This document shows, piece by piece, positions 1-13,300 of a stretch of 64,000 nt of DNA. Numbering within the stretch: the stretch's first letter is position 1; every line of letters starts with the position of its first letter. The position numbers were made by a program, and so were the translations under genes. The notes beneath the pieces are model-generated. The model saw only the letters and a program-made list of their open reading frames with translations, searched no databases and was not told the DNA's origin. This DNA comes from Cyclospora cayetanensis (Eukaryota > Apicomplexa > Conoidasida > Eucoccidiorida > Eimeriidae), in NCBI RefSeq assembly GCF_002999335.1, contig NW_020312081.1, positions 1 through 64,000 on the forward strand, read 5' to 3'.

Positions 1-92
1 CGACGTGCGCAGCATTCTCGATCTAGGAGCGTGCTGATGGCGGTTTACGATGTAGCGCTGTGTTGCGGAATTTGTGTGCTTGCCTCTTGTAG

Positions 93-320
93 GGTGTGCA
101 GCAGCTGGCGCGCGAGAGCGAGGCTCTCGGGACGTCCTGCTGCATGCTGGGTGCCCTCGAGGCGAAGATTTCTCCCCGTGCTGCTATGCTGCAGCCCCTT
201 AGATCGATCACACAACACGGCCCTCAGCCGCCGCAGGGTGCGACGGAATGGACCTCGCTTTCCTCACGGGCGTCGACTGCGGACAGCTTCACCCTGCCCT
301 CTCCAAATGACAAAAACTGA
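93..320 (+). CDS. Possible terminal exon of a gene cut by the left edge
   Basis: An acceptor-like site (cttgtag at about 86-92) opens a frame that runs to a stop at 318-320. The first part (VQQLARESEALG, then LGALEAKI) is amphipathic and reads like helical coding sequence; the last 40 residues are low-complexity and Ser/Pro/Thr-rich. A preceding exon would lie at the window edge, with a weak donor at position 31. No family recognised. A competing frame of 146 codons overlaps it, so this may be chance. Confidence 0.22.
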   Translation, partial: GVQQLARESEALGTSCCMLGALEAKISPRAAMLQPLRSITQHGPQPPQGATEWTSLSSRASTADSFTLPSPNDKN

Positions 321-1980
321 CGGCCCCCCGCATTTCTGTCTGGAGAATAGTACATCGAGAGACACCTACAAATCTCCGTGCGGCTGGGCTGCTGCTGGCG
401 GCGCCTTCTCTGCTGCCACTAGTGCTGCTGCTGCTAGCGGAGGTGTCTCTGCAACAGCAGCAAGGTGAGCCCTCCGCCGCAGGGGCAAGCAAGCACGGCT
501 TCTTCGCACCAATCACAAACACGGGAAGGAGGCTTTCGTGGAGACAGGCACAGAAACGCCCTCACAGTAGGCCCGCATGCTTGAGCAGGCCGGCCAGCTA
601 GCGGGAAGTCACACGATGGGCTGGCCCCCGCCGAATTAGCACAGCTCTTCTCTAATGAACTCCTTCCATGTCCTGCCTTAGCTGGCAAGACTAGTAGTAC
701 CTATAGCTGGCTTTTTGTCACTTTGTAGCTTTTCACCCCTAGGAAGCGGCCAGCCGAATGCTTGGCCAATTTGGGCAACCCAAATCTTTGGGGTCGGCGA
801 CGGTTTAGTAGCTACCCGCCACAGCCTTACTGATTTCAGAGTGCGAAAACAATTTAAGGTGGTTGGGGTGGCGTCAACCTGGATGGAACCGCTTTTGCGC
901 AGTGCTAAGAGAAGAACAGGCCCCCCCTCATCACCCGCTAGAGCGGCACGAAGGGGGAGCGAGGGGCCCTTCGATACGTCTCCTTGGCAGAAGCAGCCGC
1001 AGGGAAAAGACTCAGGGCCCTGTGTCTTTCGTTTGCCACCTCTTAAGGAGCAACCTACACAAATGAGGGCCGGCTCAGTTGCCTGCGGCCTCAATCCTTC
1101 CCCAAGAGGTGCACAGCTACACTTAGCTGATGCCTCCTCAGCCTCCCCTCCGTGGCTAGCTGCACGCGGCTAGCCAATAGTACTCCCCTCTGGTACACAT
1201 TAGTACGCCCAGACCTACAGCAACGTCTTAAGTAACACACAGCTTTTTCGGGAGACCTTGCCTTGCGAAGGCACCTGGCTCGGCAATCGGGTCTGCTGCT
1301 GAACACTATGCACAGTAGGAGTTGTTTGCACTGGCAAAGCCGCTTTGTTCCCTTGTGATTTCTGTTTGGGCGCCTCGCATTCGGTCTTGCGCCGAGGGTC
1401 GTTGTGTCGCGTTCTCGATCGCTCATTCGCTAGGACTTAAGGATCTCTAGGCACCGCGCGGCGGGAGCGGCGATCCGAGAGGGGAGTCTTCACCACTATC
1501 GGGTAGCATTATATTTGTGAAACCTGAGAAAACAGCTTCTGCAAGAGGTACATCTCTTCCCTGCTCGTCAAGCAGCTGCTACTCTCTCAGTCTTCACTCT
1601 CGCGGTCATGGTCCTGCTCCTCGGGGTGGTACTCTTTGGCCACCATGCCATTCATTGCCACTTGATCGCAGCTTAATAGCAGAAGCATGCACAGATAGGT
1701 ATACATATATATATATGCATATACATAACATGTGTATACGTATGCACGTATATATATATATATACATATACACATGTGTTCATCTATTTACGCACGTGAA
1801 TATACACATACCCATCATAGAAGGTGAACACAAACACAGTGTCAGCAAAGTCCACAAGGAACAATACGAAAAAACACATAGAAGTACACATATCGGAGGG
1901 TCTTATGGTTTTTATGTGTAAATATGCCTGCGTGCGTAGAAGTGTGTGTCTGTATATCTGTGTGCAGGATGCACTGACCG
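321..1980. other. No gene seen; TA/CA-rich microsatellite inside
   Basis: Open frames here are short and overlap each other on both strands, with no recognisable motif. A TA/CA/TG-rich simple-sequence tract occupies about 1700-1780. Nothing else can be supported. Confidence 0.5.
1700..1780. repeat. TA/CA-rich simple-sequence tract
   Basis: Alternating (TA)n blocks with GTATAC/ACATAT interruptions. It lies just beyond the 3' end of the decayed transporter. No function visible. Confidence 0.85.
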
Positions 1981-3528
1981 TAAGTGAGGTGCAACAAGCC
2001 GTAAAGCAGGAAGGAGATAGACCAGGGGATAACGGTGAGGCAGATGAGGGCGTTGGCAAGGGTGTTGGCATTTCCCATGCGAAATGTTCTGGTATTTCCG
2101 AAACTAATAGGGTCGTCTGCACATACCCGAACGAATGCTCTGCCAAATAGCCCACGAGAGGCGCACCCAAGATGGCTGCCCTCAACAGCGACAGTCTGCA
2201 GCCAGGGACGAAGCAGGCCACAGAGCAATGCGCAAATACGCGATGATAGCTTCACGTGGCCTTCCTAGTAAAGAAAGATGCTTTTGGAGGGGGTTACCGA
2301 GCTGCAAACCGCGAGTTTAGCTTGCGCGAGAAACCTTCGGCACTTAGAAAGTCACTCTTGTTTGACTGCAATACCTTAAGAGCCACAGTAAGGCCCTATT
2401 CACGAGATTCGAACGGGAGGACCTACCAGTGCGAAGACGGTTGCCTTGTGGTTCGGCCTGACAACATCTGCAGGAATCGGTCGGTTAACGGCAACGCCCG
2501 CCATCGAGGATAGGCCAATAATGAGCGCCAAGATCATGGAAACCGCACAAGCGGTTTCTCCCTTGGGAACCACCAAGTACGCAACCACCAACACAGGAAC
2601 CCGAACCACCACCGCGAACTGACCTGCAAAGGGGAAGTGAGGGGAAGCAAGATGTGCATATGCCACAGGGGAAAGGAGGAGGGGCGGCAGGAAAACGCGG
2701 AAAGTAAGCACAGCAAGAAAGAGAAAGGGACCTCACATCAAGGAAGCCCTTTAAAGCTTTGAAATTATACACGGCTATAATCTGGAAGGAGGCTGGCTTA
2801 CGTCAGCAAGGCAGTACTATCAAAGGCAAAGCCAAAGAGGGATATATGAGAGATCGTACATCCCACACATGCCGGCAGTGTTTACAAGTATGCATGCATG
2901 CATGCAACCTACAAGCACACTTAGAGACAACACGCATAGCGGCATCCTAGAGAATCGGCATAGCCTCAAGAAATCGTATTTTGCGATTCCTGCTTCCCAT
3001 AACTTACCAACAAGAAACCGTCCATGTCCAGGAGACCAATGGAAAAGCCGGTCGCCAAGAAGGCCTTCGAGTACCCCCTCGATAGCGGAGCCGATCAGAA
3101 GCGCCGCCATGATGTACGCTGCCTTGAGGTCAGACATGTTGCAGTATTGGAAACACATCTTGTAAAAGCTAAAGGCTGAGCAGGAAATTGTTCCCACAAG
3201 ACCCTGCGCAGGGCATGCCATACGCACGGTAGCAGCAAGGGCCTCCATCAACACACACAAACGCTTTCACGCGCGTATGCAAGCTGCCTGGGCTCGGGCC
3301 ACAGCATTACCCGTTATCCATCATCCACGCAGCAGCACTCGCGCAAAACGAGACGCTGCTTCCATATGAACCTCAGCATACACAGCCTTTGCCCCCTCGA
3401 AATAAAGTTTAGGAAGCACCCATGGCCCAATACGCCAGGCGAGGCCTCCACAGGAAGCCTACACTAAGCCCTCTCCCCGGTGCCAGGCTCCCAAATAAGG
3501 TGCTCTAGATAAGACCCTGCGAAAGACG

Positions 3529-3530
<2 letters not shown>

Positions 3531-3562
<32 letters not shown>
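3531..3562. repeat. (GT)16 microsatellite
   Basis: Perfect GT dinucleotide run followed by 150 bases of degenerate TGTGT/TATGTG sequence. It lies in an intron of the decayed transporter, between the exon starting at 4001 and the exon 3008-3203. Confidence 0.95.
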
Positions 3563-3563
<1 letters not shown>

Positions 3564-4327
3564 TGGTTTTTCGTGTTTGCGTTTATCTATGCGTGTATTT
3601 TTGTGTTTTGTGTCTGTGCTTTCATGTTTATATATGTGTGTGTTTCGGTCTGTTTGTGTACATGTATGTTTGGGTATAGGTGCGTATGGATGAGTGTGTT
3701 TACGTATGTGTAAGTGTGTGTGTACGAGGTTTGGGGTCTGTATGTGTGCAGATGGATTCTAGAGGGTAGACGCCTCTACAAGAAGGATAAGGACACTGAG
3801 CATGGCGAGCGACTCAGTGAACACTTCCTTGAGAAATGTTGATCAGTTGTCTGAGATGTGGGAGTCAGAGTTGGTGCCGCCAGATTCGTCTCCTTTGGGC
3901 CGCAGCAGCCGCCTCAGGCGAGTCTCCTCCAAGACGAAGGCGATGACGACACCTCAAAACGCGCTTAGAGCTTCCATGCAAATGAACCAGGCTTGCCAGC
4001 CCTGCAGTCAATTAAAAGAAGCAACTGGCAGCTGGACCGACGGCATAATGATGAGGAAGCGGCAACACCACTGCCCAAATAGCCCCTCAAAAGGCGCTCA
4101 GGGACTTACAAAGCCCAAAATATGGCCCTACCCTACCCCCGACACGAAGCTACAACATACCAACCCCACATGCAAAAGCACAGCCCCTGTCGAGCGGGAG
4201 GTGCATACGTATGACAAACGTGAACCTTCGACTTTCCCATTTAAAGCATTTGGCATCCTCGCGCGCGCCCTCCACAGCATAGCAGTACGCCTCCCCCGCT
4301 CCATTTAATACATTTTGCGCTCCAAGA

Positions 4328-4396
4328 ATGTGTATGTGTGTTTGTATGTGTGTTTGTATGTGTGCTTGTGTGTATGTGTGCTTGTGTCTGTGTAAG
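4328..4396. repeat. TGTGTTTGTA-type degenerate repeat
   Basis: Repeats of tgtatgtgtgtttg and close variants, in the transporter intron between exons 4693-4499 and 4001. Confidence 0.8.
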
Positions 4397-5499
4397 ACCG
4401 TCCTTCAGCGCCTCCGACCATGTGCCTGGAAGAAAGGCATCGCAGGACGCTTGCTGACGCCGAAAAAAGGCGAGCGAGGCCTTGCCAGCCCAGCTCACCT
4501 TGAGCGCTTTATTTTCAATATGGGCGAAGGTAGTGGTAACAACGCCACCCACACGTCGGCCCATGCTGGTACAGAGTTGCACCAAAACAAAGAATTCGAG
4601 GCTACGACGCCGAGAGGTGTCTGCCAAAACAGTCTAGGGGACAGGACTTATACTCCCCAGGAAGACCCCGTTCAACGCGCGTAGCAAGGCGACCTACGCA
4701 CACACACACGGCCCGTACCACAAGCTCTATTGCTAATGCAGAGTCTCCGCCACCCCGCCTTGGACCCTATCCCCTAACCCCTCAAAACAGAGCGCAAACG
4801 TCTGCAGCCGCACTACCTCTGCGCTGTGTTTTCACCCCCGCTTGCAACAATTTCCACCGCCACACACCGCCCCAAAGCATTCGAATCTGCCCAAGTAGGG
4901 CCACGATTCTGCGTTGCAGCTAACAGGCCGCGCATGCAGTAAGTGCCTGAGGGCGTCCAGCATGCAAAAACGTGCGAGGGCGTAATCTGTCCGTTTCTCT
5001 GACCTGCCAGAATTCCGAAACCAATCCAAGGGCGGTGGTGATGAGGCCCCAGGCCATTGTCGCAAAGGCAAGCAGCCACTTCCTGGAGTGTCTGTCAGCC
5101 AAGTAGCCCCAATGAGGCAAACGAGAGACGAGCATAGGGTTTGCGAGAGCGTGATATAGGGGTGGAAGCCTCAGTCACTCTCTATGGCTCTGAACGTGGC
5201 AGGCAGCAGCTGGTCATCACAGCCATCCAAAGCAGATTATATATTCACCACCACAACTAAGCGGACTTGTAACGCCCTGCCACTCTGCTGTCTCTGTTTC
5301 TGTAACTCGCTGCACTTGCTCGCCTTCTCGTCACGCCCTCTCTCTCCCCTCTGCTGAATAGCCACCTCCTCAGGAACAGTGTCCGAGGGAGACTCACTGC
5401 ACAGCTCGTCACTGCCAACCACCTCCCATGTGGGCTTCCAGTCAGTGAAAGGCTCGGACGCCACTGCGAAGCCGCTTCGCCAAAACAACCTGGGTGCAA

Positions 5500-7250
5500 G
5501 TTATGCTGCCGCCGCTCTCCCCTCTTGCTGCTCGTTGAACCCTGGTGCTGAACAAAGCTCTAAAGGGCTGCCGCACTTCTGGTCCTGCTGCTTCGGCTGC
5601 TGGTTGCTGATGGTGTACTCGCCGCCGCTGCAGCGTCACCTTAGACTGCTGCTCTGGGCACTGTTGTTACACCAACTGGCGTTAAGGCGCGGAGTTTAGT
5701 ATGGCGAGGCGCGCCTACACTCGGCTTCCTCCAGGCGTGACGCCCCTTACTGTCTCCTTTCTTAGCTACCTCGTCTAGAGAACAAAGAAATAGGAAGTTC
5801 AACCGCCGCCTTCAATGTAATCAACGGGGGCTATTGTAACTGGGAGGCTCGGAAGTCGAGGGCCCTACAAGCCGTGGAGAAAAGGCCTCTTCTATGCAGT
5901 TTTAGGGCATGCGTTAATTTAGGATGTGCAAAAAGCAGATAAAGCATAAGAGAAAATAGGGGAAATGACATGGAAGTTTAGGAGGTAGACCAGCACCTAC
6001 CCCAGAGTAACCACCGCCGACGGCGGCACGGCAGCAGCAGCCAAAGCAACGGGTAGGTTTGCTCTTGACATGAAAGGAGCACTCAGCGCAGCAAAAGTAG
6101 CTCAAAATTAGGAAATTTAGGGAAATGCGGCCTAACAATAGGCGGCGTGGCCCCTATGCTCAGCGTCACTCTGCGGCTGCACAGAGTCCAGCCCGTCGAT
6201 GCTGTGATACATGAAACACTTACTAGGCCTCCAGCGAGCCCCCAAAACCTGTTACTGCCAATAGCGCAGGAAGCTATGCCAGAATCCATGCGTACTAGGA
6301 GTACTTTAGCCGCATTTCGTCTCTTTGATGCCTACAGCCGCCCATAAAAGCTGCTGTTCCGATTCAAATTACAGCAGCGCTCAAGTCCGTTTTCGCGCCA
6401 TGCAGTTACCCCAATAAGAGCTACTTGCCTCACAGATACCTCGAGAAAGCAGCTAGAAACACCCGACGCTTGCTCCTAGGGGGGCCTGTATAACCTGCTA
6501 TTCTCCCTCGCCAGATTGCTCGAGCCAATATCAATACTAGGGCTGCGCCTTTGTTGTACTTCTGCCATCCACAAAGAGCCAAGATAGGAATGACACTCAA
6601 GCTTAACACATACTGCTACTCTTCTTGCGGATTCCAGGGCATCTCAACTCCCCTGCGCTGTAGTCCTACAGAGTCTTAGCCTCTGAGGCAGTGCACCTAC
6701 GGGCTACAGAGGCTAGAGAGGAAAAGCCCTTGAGAGATCCATGAAATGAAATATAACCCCTCAAATCTCGTGAAGGCAAGAACATTGATTCGATGAAGAA
6801 AGCAGTCTGGTAGGTAGGGTTTCAGCTCTCTCAGCGTGACACGTGTCGTGTCTCACGTCTCTCGTTATTGGCTGTCTTCTACGCTTGCGAGCTTTGCCTC
6901 AGCTCGTTTCTAGGCATGCGCAGCTAAATACTAAACACGTTTTCAGAACCCCGCAAGACGGCAGCTGTTGGAGGAGCCTGCCATACAGAACTTGCTGCTA
7001 AGCGCAATCTCTAGGAGATATTCAGACACAAACCTAGAGTGGCCTATTCTACCGAACGAAGAGCTGCTTGGATTCTGTGGACTTGAGTGCCCTTGTGCTC
7101 GGCAACAGGAGGGCTGTAGGGCCAGTGCCGAACTTTCCTCTCGCCTGTGTTTCGCGATAAGGACAAAGTTTCACGAGCGCGTAGCGGGCGTACTCTGCAA
7201 TGGCGCTCATCCATGTTTTTCTTCACAAATATAAGGGCACGACGGGGTAT
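5500..7250. other. No gene seen
   Basis: Only short overlapping frames. A frame at 6968-7234 (EEPAIQNLLLSAISRRYS) follows an acceptor-like tttcag, but no start, partner exon or family can be named. Confidence 0.45.
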
Positions 7251-7275
7251 CTGGACTGCTTTCTTCTTCCTTCAG

Positions 7276-7355
7276 GCGACGCTTGCAAAGTCGCCCCTTC
7301 GGATTCCAGTCTCGGTCACTGGAGTATACAGTAGCTCAGGAATATGTGAGCGCAG
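7276..7355 (+). other. Orphan exon-like segment with strong splice sites
   Basis: A good acceptor (cttccttcag) is followed by an open 80-nt segment (ATLAKSPLRIPVSVTG) and then a consensus donor (GCAG|GTAAGT). I found no phase-compatible partner exon on either side. It may be a remnant of a lost gene or chance. Confidence 0.22.
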
Positions 7356-7399
7356 GTAAGTGATCCCCATTTGCTGGCTTAACACACTGGATAGTGCTG

Positions 7400-10300
7400 C
7401 TTCCTGGGTCCAAGCTCCGCATGCTAAAGTGGAATCGATGGACTTGCCAGCACATGGCCATTCATCCGCATTTGTGAGCTTGACAAAGCTGATGGAGCCG
7501 CTTGTGGCCCAAAAAGGATATACACAGACTGGAGCTGAGGGCAGTTTTCATTGACACAAAACTTGACAAACCAAAAATGTACAGTCGCAGCACGTTTCCC
7601 AGGCTAGTGCATGGCTTGCGCCAATTGAGTTGCCCCAAGCTATGCAGCCACGTGGCTGCGACTGAAGACAGAGTGCCAATCTGGTTACCATGCTCACAGG
7701 TGAAAACACGCTTGAGAGCGTAAATTTGCCGCACGCGAGGTGAGCGCTGTACTTAAATTGGTGGCTGCGTCAAGCATAATGGTGGCACCCTGTGTCTACG
7801 GTTCTGCTAAGAAGGCATGCGTCTGACGTGTTGCTCAGCATTTCAACTGCCTGCCGTGCTTTCCTTTAAGCCATAATGGTCAAGGCGGGCAAACGGCTGC
7901 GGCACACGCAGACAGTAAAGATTATTTCCGACTTCCAATTGCATGCGGCGTGCACAAGGGGAAGATGCAAATGCAACCATTCGATTACAAAGACGATGCC
8001 TGAGCGGAGAGTACCTCGGTTATATAGCTGCGCACTATGACCTTTTTTCATGACTTGACGGAAGATGGCCACGCGACACACGCGAGTGCTTAAAGCTACG
8101 TGTTACCCGCCTCTGCATGTTGCATGAGGTCACAATGGTATGTAGAGGATGGTGCTTTCCTCGTGCACGCTTGTTGCATAGCTTCTTAAGAAATCGGAAC
8201 AGACTTCAGAGTATTAAAAGAGTGCCGAGCAAATCCGAAGTGGGTTGCCTTTGTGGGCCATCTGCTTGTAGCAATTGACTTGAGCTCACCATAAGCACCA
8301 TCTCTCTAGAATGCATTCTCATCAAGCTACATTTTTGCAAACCAAACCACCCATTAGGTGTCTTCAGGAGCTTCAGGACGATGTTTGCTTGCATCAGAAA
8401 TGGATTGAAGTCTCGTCATGGCGATCCTCGCCTTATGCTTTTTTGTGTCAACGTGTGCAATATACGCTGTTACTTTTACTATGGTCCATATGTCGCTCAC
8501 CTCACACACCTCACATACATACTTTATTGGGCACGGGCCCCCTGATAGGCTACTTGGATGCTGAAGCCTCCATCGTGCACCATGTACACGTCAACGTGTA
8601 TACACAGCGAAAAAGAAATGTTGCCAACCTTCTTAGTAATGCTACATTGATTATCTGAGCAAAAGACTTTCTGGTTCGAAGATTCGCGCGAAGTCCAATA
8701 CTTTACAAATACGGATACTTACTAGCTAACACCTCTACAACCCGGATTCTTGTGTCAAACGTAAGCACTCCTTTGGGAGTGGCTCGAATATTTGTGTGGG
8801 TGATGCGCCTCATACAATAGCCGTAAACCCAGACATTGACTGGCCACCGAGCCTAATGAATCTGCCAAAATGAAGGCAGTAGATTCGGTTGCGCATAGAC
8901 GGAACCTGGTAGGCTACTTGTGTTGGGAAACTGGTGTAATGGTGTTCAGGGGACGCCCTTTAAGTACGATCATGTAGGGCTCCGGGGAGGCGTGGGGCGT
9001 ACCAATAGAGCGCGGTTCTGAGTTGAAGCTCTGAGCTGTTGTAAATGACAGTTGAGCGCCGTTGAACCTTGCATGCAGAGGCTGAGGCTACTTTGCAAGG
9101 CGGAATCGTTCTTCGTACTTTGCCGTGTATAACCTGTAGCATTAGCTGTTGTAGACTCTGCACACGCTAGACACACAGCGAGGTACCTGATATACTTGGA
9201 TCCACATCTGATCACGGCAGTACTGTGTGCTTCGGAACATCTGAAGAGGACAACATCAGCTGCGAGACATGGGCTGCCTGGTCATGAGATTTCTGTCTGT
9301 GTTCTGAGTATTTTCCACACTGAAGGAGATAGTACTTCATCCTTGATACATGCACCAAGTGCTGGTAGACGCACTGTGACATCTGCTGCCATTCCTAAGG
9401 TGTCCTCACTGTAAATTATGCATTAAGTTGTCCCAAGATACACCACATTATAACAGTAGGTCGATGCCGGCGGCCACCGCTGCTCAAGTGAAGCAGTCAC
9501 AAAAACTATCGGAGAGAACATCACACGGCAAAGATGTGTGGGTGGACTGGGAAGTTTGGCAGAAAGTGTCATTCATGTCGTAGTGTTGCCAAGCATCCGA
9601 AGGCCTGACCGACAGGGTCTAGCAGCTCATAATCTAAGACATTACATCCAAGGCCGTACAGCTAATTTTGAATCCGGAAACGGCTGACTGAGGCATATGG
9701 AGGTAGATGTCGTTGCTTGATGACGTCTCTGAACAAACCCTGAGGTCGTATAGCCCTTCCCAATTTCTCGAGACGTGGACTGTCCTGTACTGCTACAGTA
9801 GGAGGTGCTCTTTGACCAGGTAGAGCCTAGACTGCCTTTTTAAGTGAGCGAAGCCTCCAAGCTCGCCCAGCCCTTCCATGGTAGATGATTCTAAAGAAGG
9901 CTATGCAACCTACGGAGATGTATGCCCTGAGCGCAAATGCGGTGGCCGGCTTTGGTCGCCAGTGCCATTTGTTCACGAAGATAGTGTAGCACAAAGATAG
10001 TGTTGTCCTCAGCTTTGAGCGCCGAGCAAAGTAGCTTGCCTGCTGGGTGTACACCATTTTCCAGAAACTAAGCGGGCATAGTAGCAACACAGGAGGATTT
10101 TGCATGTATATACATGGAGATCAAAGGCAGCTCTCTGCAAGCAACACGCACATCGTGCATGCGGGTTGGTGTAGGGTCGAAAATTAACTCAAAAGAAACG
10201 GGATATCCTTGGGTTTGGGTGGAACCCGCTGCCGCTAAGATTAGTCGAGCTATCTGCCGGTTTGTGTGATCTTGGGAGAGATACACATACGATCGAATCA

Positions 10301-13300
10301 GATAATCCATCCTCTGGGGGGCATTCTTCTACACTGGGTGCAGGCAGAACAAAGGAACACATGCACTCTGCATACAGCAATATTTACGAGCGCGCATTGT
10401 GCGCTGTGGTGGAAGTGTGGATTTCTTACTCAAAGTTATAAGCATATGCTGTTTCACAGTAACTTATGCTCTTCAGCATCCCAAAGAGAATACTTCTGTA
10501 CAAGATTCCATCAAACTTGCTAGTTTGAGCTTTTTTCACCTGTTTGTGAGCGGAGGGATGCTCTTACAGGATGGATAGCCACGGCAGGGAAAGTCTTAAT
10601 ATATACCAACCAAGCCTTTAGTTTGCAGAAAAGGACAGAAGTCTGGATTCGAATGGGGCAGAGCCACAGTGAAAGTCTGCTCGTAACTGTATAGACTGCT
10701 GCACTTCATTCACGGGTATAACGCATGGAAGTCACAAGAACTGGATCTGGAGTTGGCGGCCTACAAGGACTGTCCTTTAGAGACCGGAGTTGAGTACGCT
10801 CCTATCACAGAAGAATGCAGTCAGCTTATTGAAGCTCACAACTGAGATTGCGGCAGTGTTTTACCGTTGTACGTCGGCATTCAGTACGGATAACGCCTGT
10901 GAAGTAATGGAATTGAAGTCTGGACGTAGAAGGTTTCGAAAAAAATATGCGGCTTAAAACCGGCTAAGATCCACTTCTGCACCAACATTGAACAGGAACT
11001 AGGTAACTAGGAAGCGATGGGGCAGTACAGAGTGTGTGACATGGCGATGCGAGCAGGGGAAGCTGAGGGAACCGCTAGCTGCAAATATCTGAAGATACAC
11101 TGAGCATGGCAAGATAATGTAGGCATTAGGCCAGCTAATTTTGCTTCTTTCCAAGTACAACTGTAGAGGTAATAGCGGATCAGTTTCTCTGTTGAAGAGA
11201 CATGGAGTAAATGCATATCTACGTGCGTGTACTTGTGCAAGCCGGTGTGCCTAGAGTCGTGCTCTTGTGTCGACTAGAATACTGATATTATTGGGCGGTT
11301 GTTGCACTAACTAGCTGCACTCTCTTAGACACAAATGCTTGGGGAAGGTACCTGTGTGAGGAAGGTTGCCTCTAAAGGCGACTCCAGCGCCTATATGGCA
11401 CAGCGCTGAACTTGGCTACTATCCATTTAGTTCAGATTTGTGTTAACCTCTATGTATCACCTTCTGAAAATTTATTTCGCCAGAAGGTTCTGTTTAGTAC
11501 ACATTAAGTGCGCCCAATCATTCTCGACGCCAACACCATCCATGGGTTCTGCCATTCGTCTTTCGGTGTAGGATATCAGCTCCCCGAGCTCAGCAGAGCT
11601 GCAGCAGGCCATGCTACTGGTAACCCATTTTTCCTGAAAGACACGGAGTTGATTCTTAGTCCATCGTTCCTTATTCTATGGAGATGATAATGTATCTGAT
11701 TTGAGGCATGGCTAACGATCTGCATCAAAGGTCGCCTGGATCAGGCGAAGCTGTTATTCAAACTTTCTGCTGCACTAGTTGTGTTTAACTAAGGATTAAT
11801 AGAAAAGGAGCTTATTGGTTTGCTCGATACCATATCCTATTCGCTGCAGATTACCGCGACTTCGATATAAGAAGGCGCAAAATTGTGTTCTTGGTATGGT
11901 TTCATCTGAGGTCTCCGTAAGGAGCTACTACCCTCGAGGCTTATTCCAATTCTCGAAGCCTATTCCAAAATAAATGGAAATCTTTAGTGCTGCCTTTCCC
12001 TACCATCTCCCCTTTAAGTCTTTTATATGAGCGTAGAGGGATGACTTGGATGCGCGAAGCTGCACTCTCTATGCATTCCTGACATCCATTCCACGTTGCC
12101 AATCACATATACTGCATTCGCAAACATCAGTTGTGTCTTCTTGAATTGAGCGAACACTACTCTGCATAAACAGTTGTGCCAGCAGATTAACCAAATGGTC
12201 AATTATTTACATTCTGCTAGATGGATGCAACTAGTGTAGCTGGAAGTGTTGAAGTGTAGCTTAGACCGCAGCACCCCTCTTTTCAAACTCACCATCATGA
12301 TCCATACCCCACCCTCAAGATCAGCTGATAGCAAGATAGCGGAATCGTTGCCTTCCTCTCGCCACTTCCTAGGGGGAACAAACGAGAAAACCTGTGGAAC
12401 TGGCAAGTAGTAAACTATTCACTACAGCCATTGCTTTAGCTGCACTCTATAGAAATGCCCTGTCCTTGCCTCTGATGGCAACTTTTAATAACGGAATGAG
12501 GGGGCCCTTGTAGGGCTTTGTGTTGCGTTCTATCAGGAAGATAAATAAGGTGAAAAAGCCATAAGCTCGTTGTGAAGTGTTGTCTTCCCTCAGGTAAGTC
12601 GACTGTGGTGTCGGGTGCCTGTGCAATCATAAAAATATTTAATTTTCCGTGTTTGTACGGAATATGGATGTGAGCAGCCTGCACCATAGGCAGCATGGGG
12701 TTCTAAACATCGATACAAGCAAACGTTTTGGGAGGTTTGCATGCTGGGTGATAGAATTGTCAACAAGATCCAAATAACAGTGCGTGGGTCGCAAGGACTG
12801 CAAGCCCCCTAGAGACTCCGCCCAGCCCCACCTGTAGCCTGATATCCGTGTGGACAACACACTCCCGTACCAGGAAAAAGGGGGACTTGAAAGACACGAG
12901 CCCTCCGCGAAGACCCGCACTTCGGTAGCTAAAGCTGATGATCTGCTGCTGAGCTCGAGTCAAGCGATGCGGTAAAAGATGGCACGAGGGGTCCCGGGGG
13001 CAGTCGTCAGGGAATCCATGGTCGATTATGCGCGCTTCCATCATCCTATTCCCCTAGCTCGCAGCTCCCACTTCGTTGCTTGCTTGCCTCTTTATTTTAA
13101 ACTGGAAGGCGCTATATTCTATGTGCTACCTTATCATATGCCGTAATGGGGGTGTTCAGACTCACTGGCAGGCGGACCATGTACGAATCTTTGGGACTCA
13201 CGAAGAGTTGCTCCTTACAGAACCCTACATATCCAGCTTCCAAAGCACCGCTTTTCTCAATGCCTAGTAGATTAAGGCGGCACTACTGGGAAGCCTGTAG

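Larger units (their letters stand above)
1985..5490 (-). pseudogene. Decayed MFS transporter (spinster/plant-like), multi-exon
   Basis: Relic of a 12-segment major-facilitator transporter. Pieces in order: a polar N-terminus and start of TM1 (RLVVVVNI) ending in a TAA at 5237-5239; 21 further codons (LLPATFRAIESD) to a TGA at 5171-5173; a frameshift near 5115-5135; then the TM2-3 motif WGYLADRHSRKW, with a donor after 5004. Exon 4693-4499 (VALLRALNG...LADTSRRRS) has a TAG at 4634-4636. Exon from 4001 (GWQAWFICMEAL, VIAFVLEETRLRR) has a TGA after SAF and another stop about 40 codons later. Exon 3203-3008 (GLVGTISCSAFSF, LLGDRLFHWSPGHG) and exon 2623-2427 (NRPIPADVVRPNHKATVFAL) are open. The last exon (from about 2211) needs two frame changes to link VEGS, GAPLVGYLAEHSFGY and NANTLANALICLTVIPW. 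Intron sites and phases of the middle exons still agree, so the gene was once functional. Known for the family: proton- or solute-coupled transport across a membrane. Substrate unknown. Confidence 0.9.
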
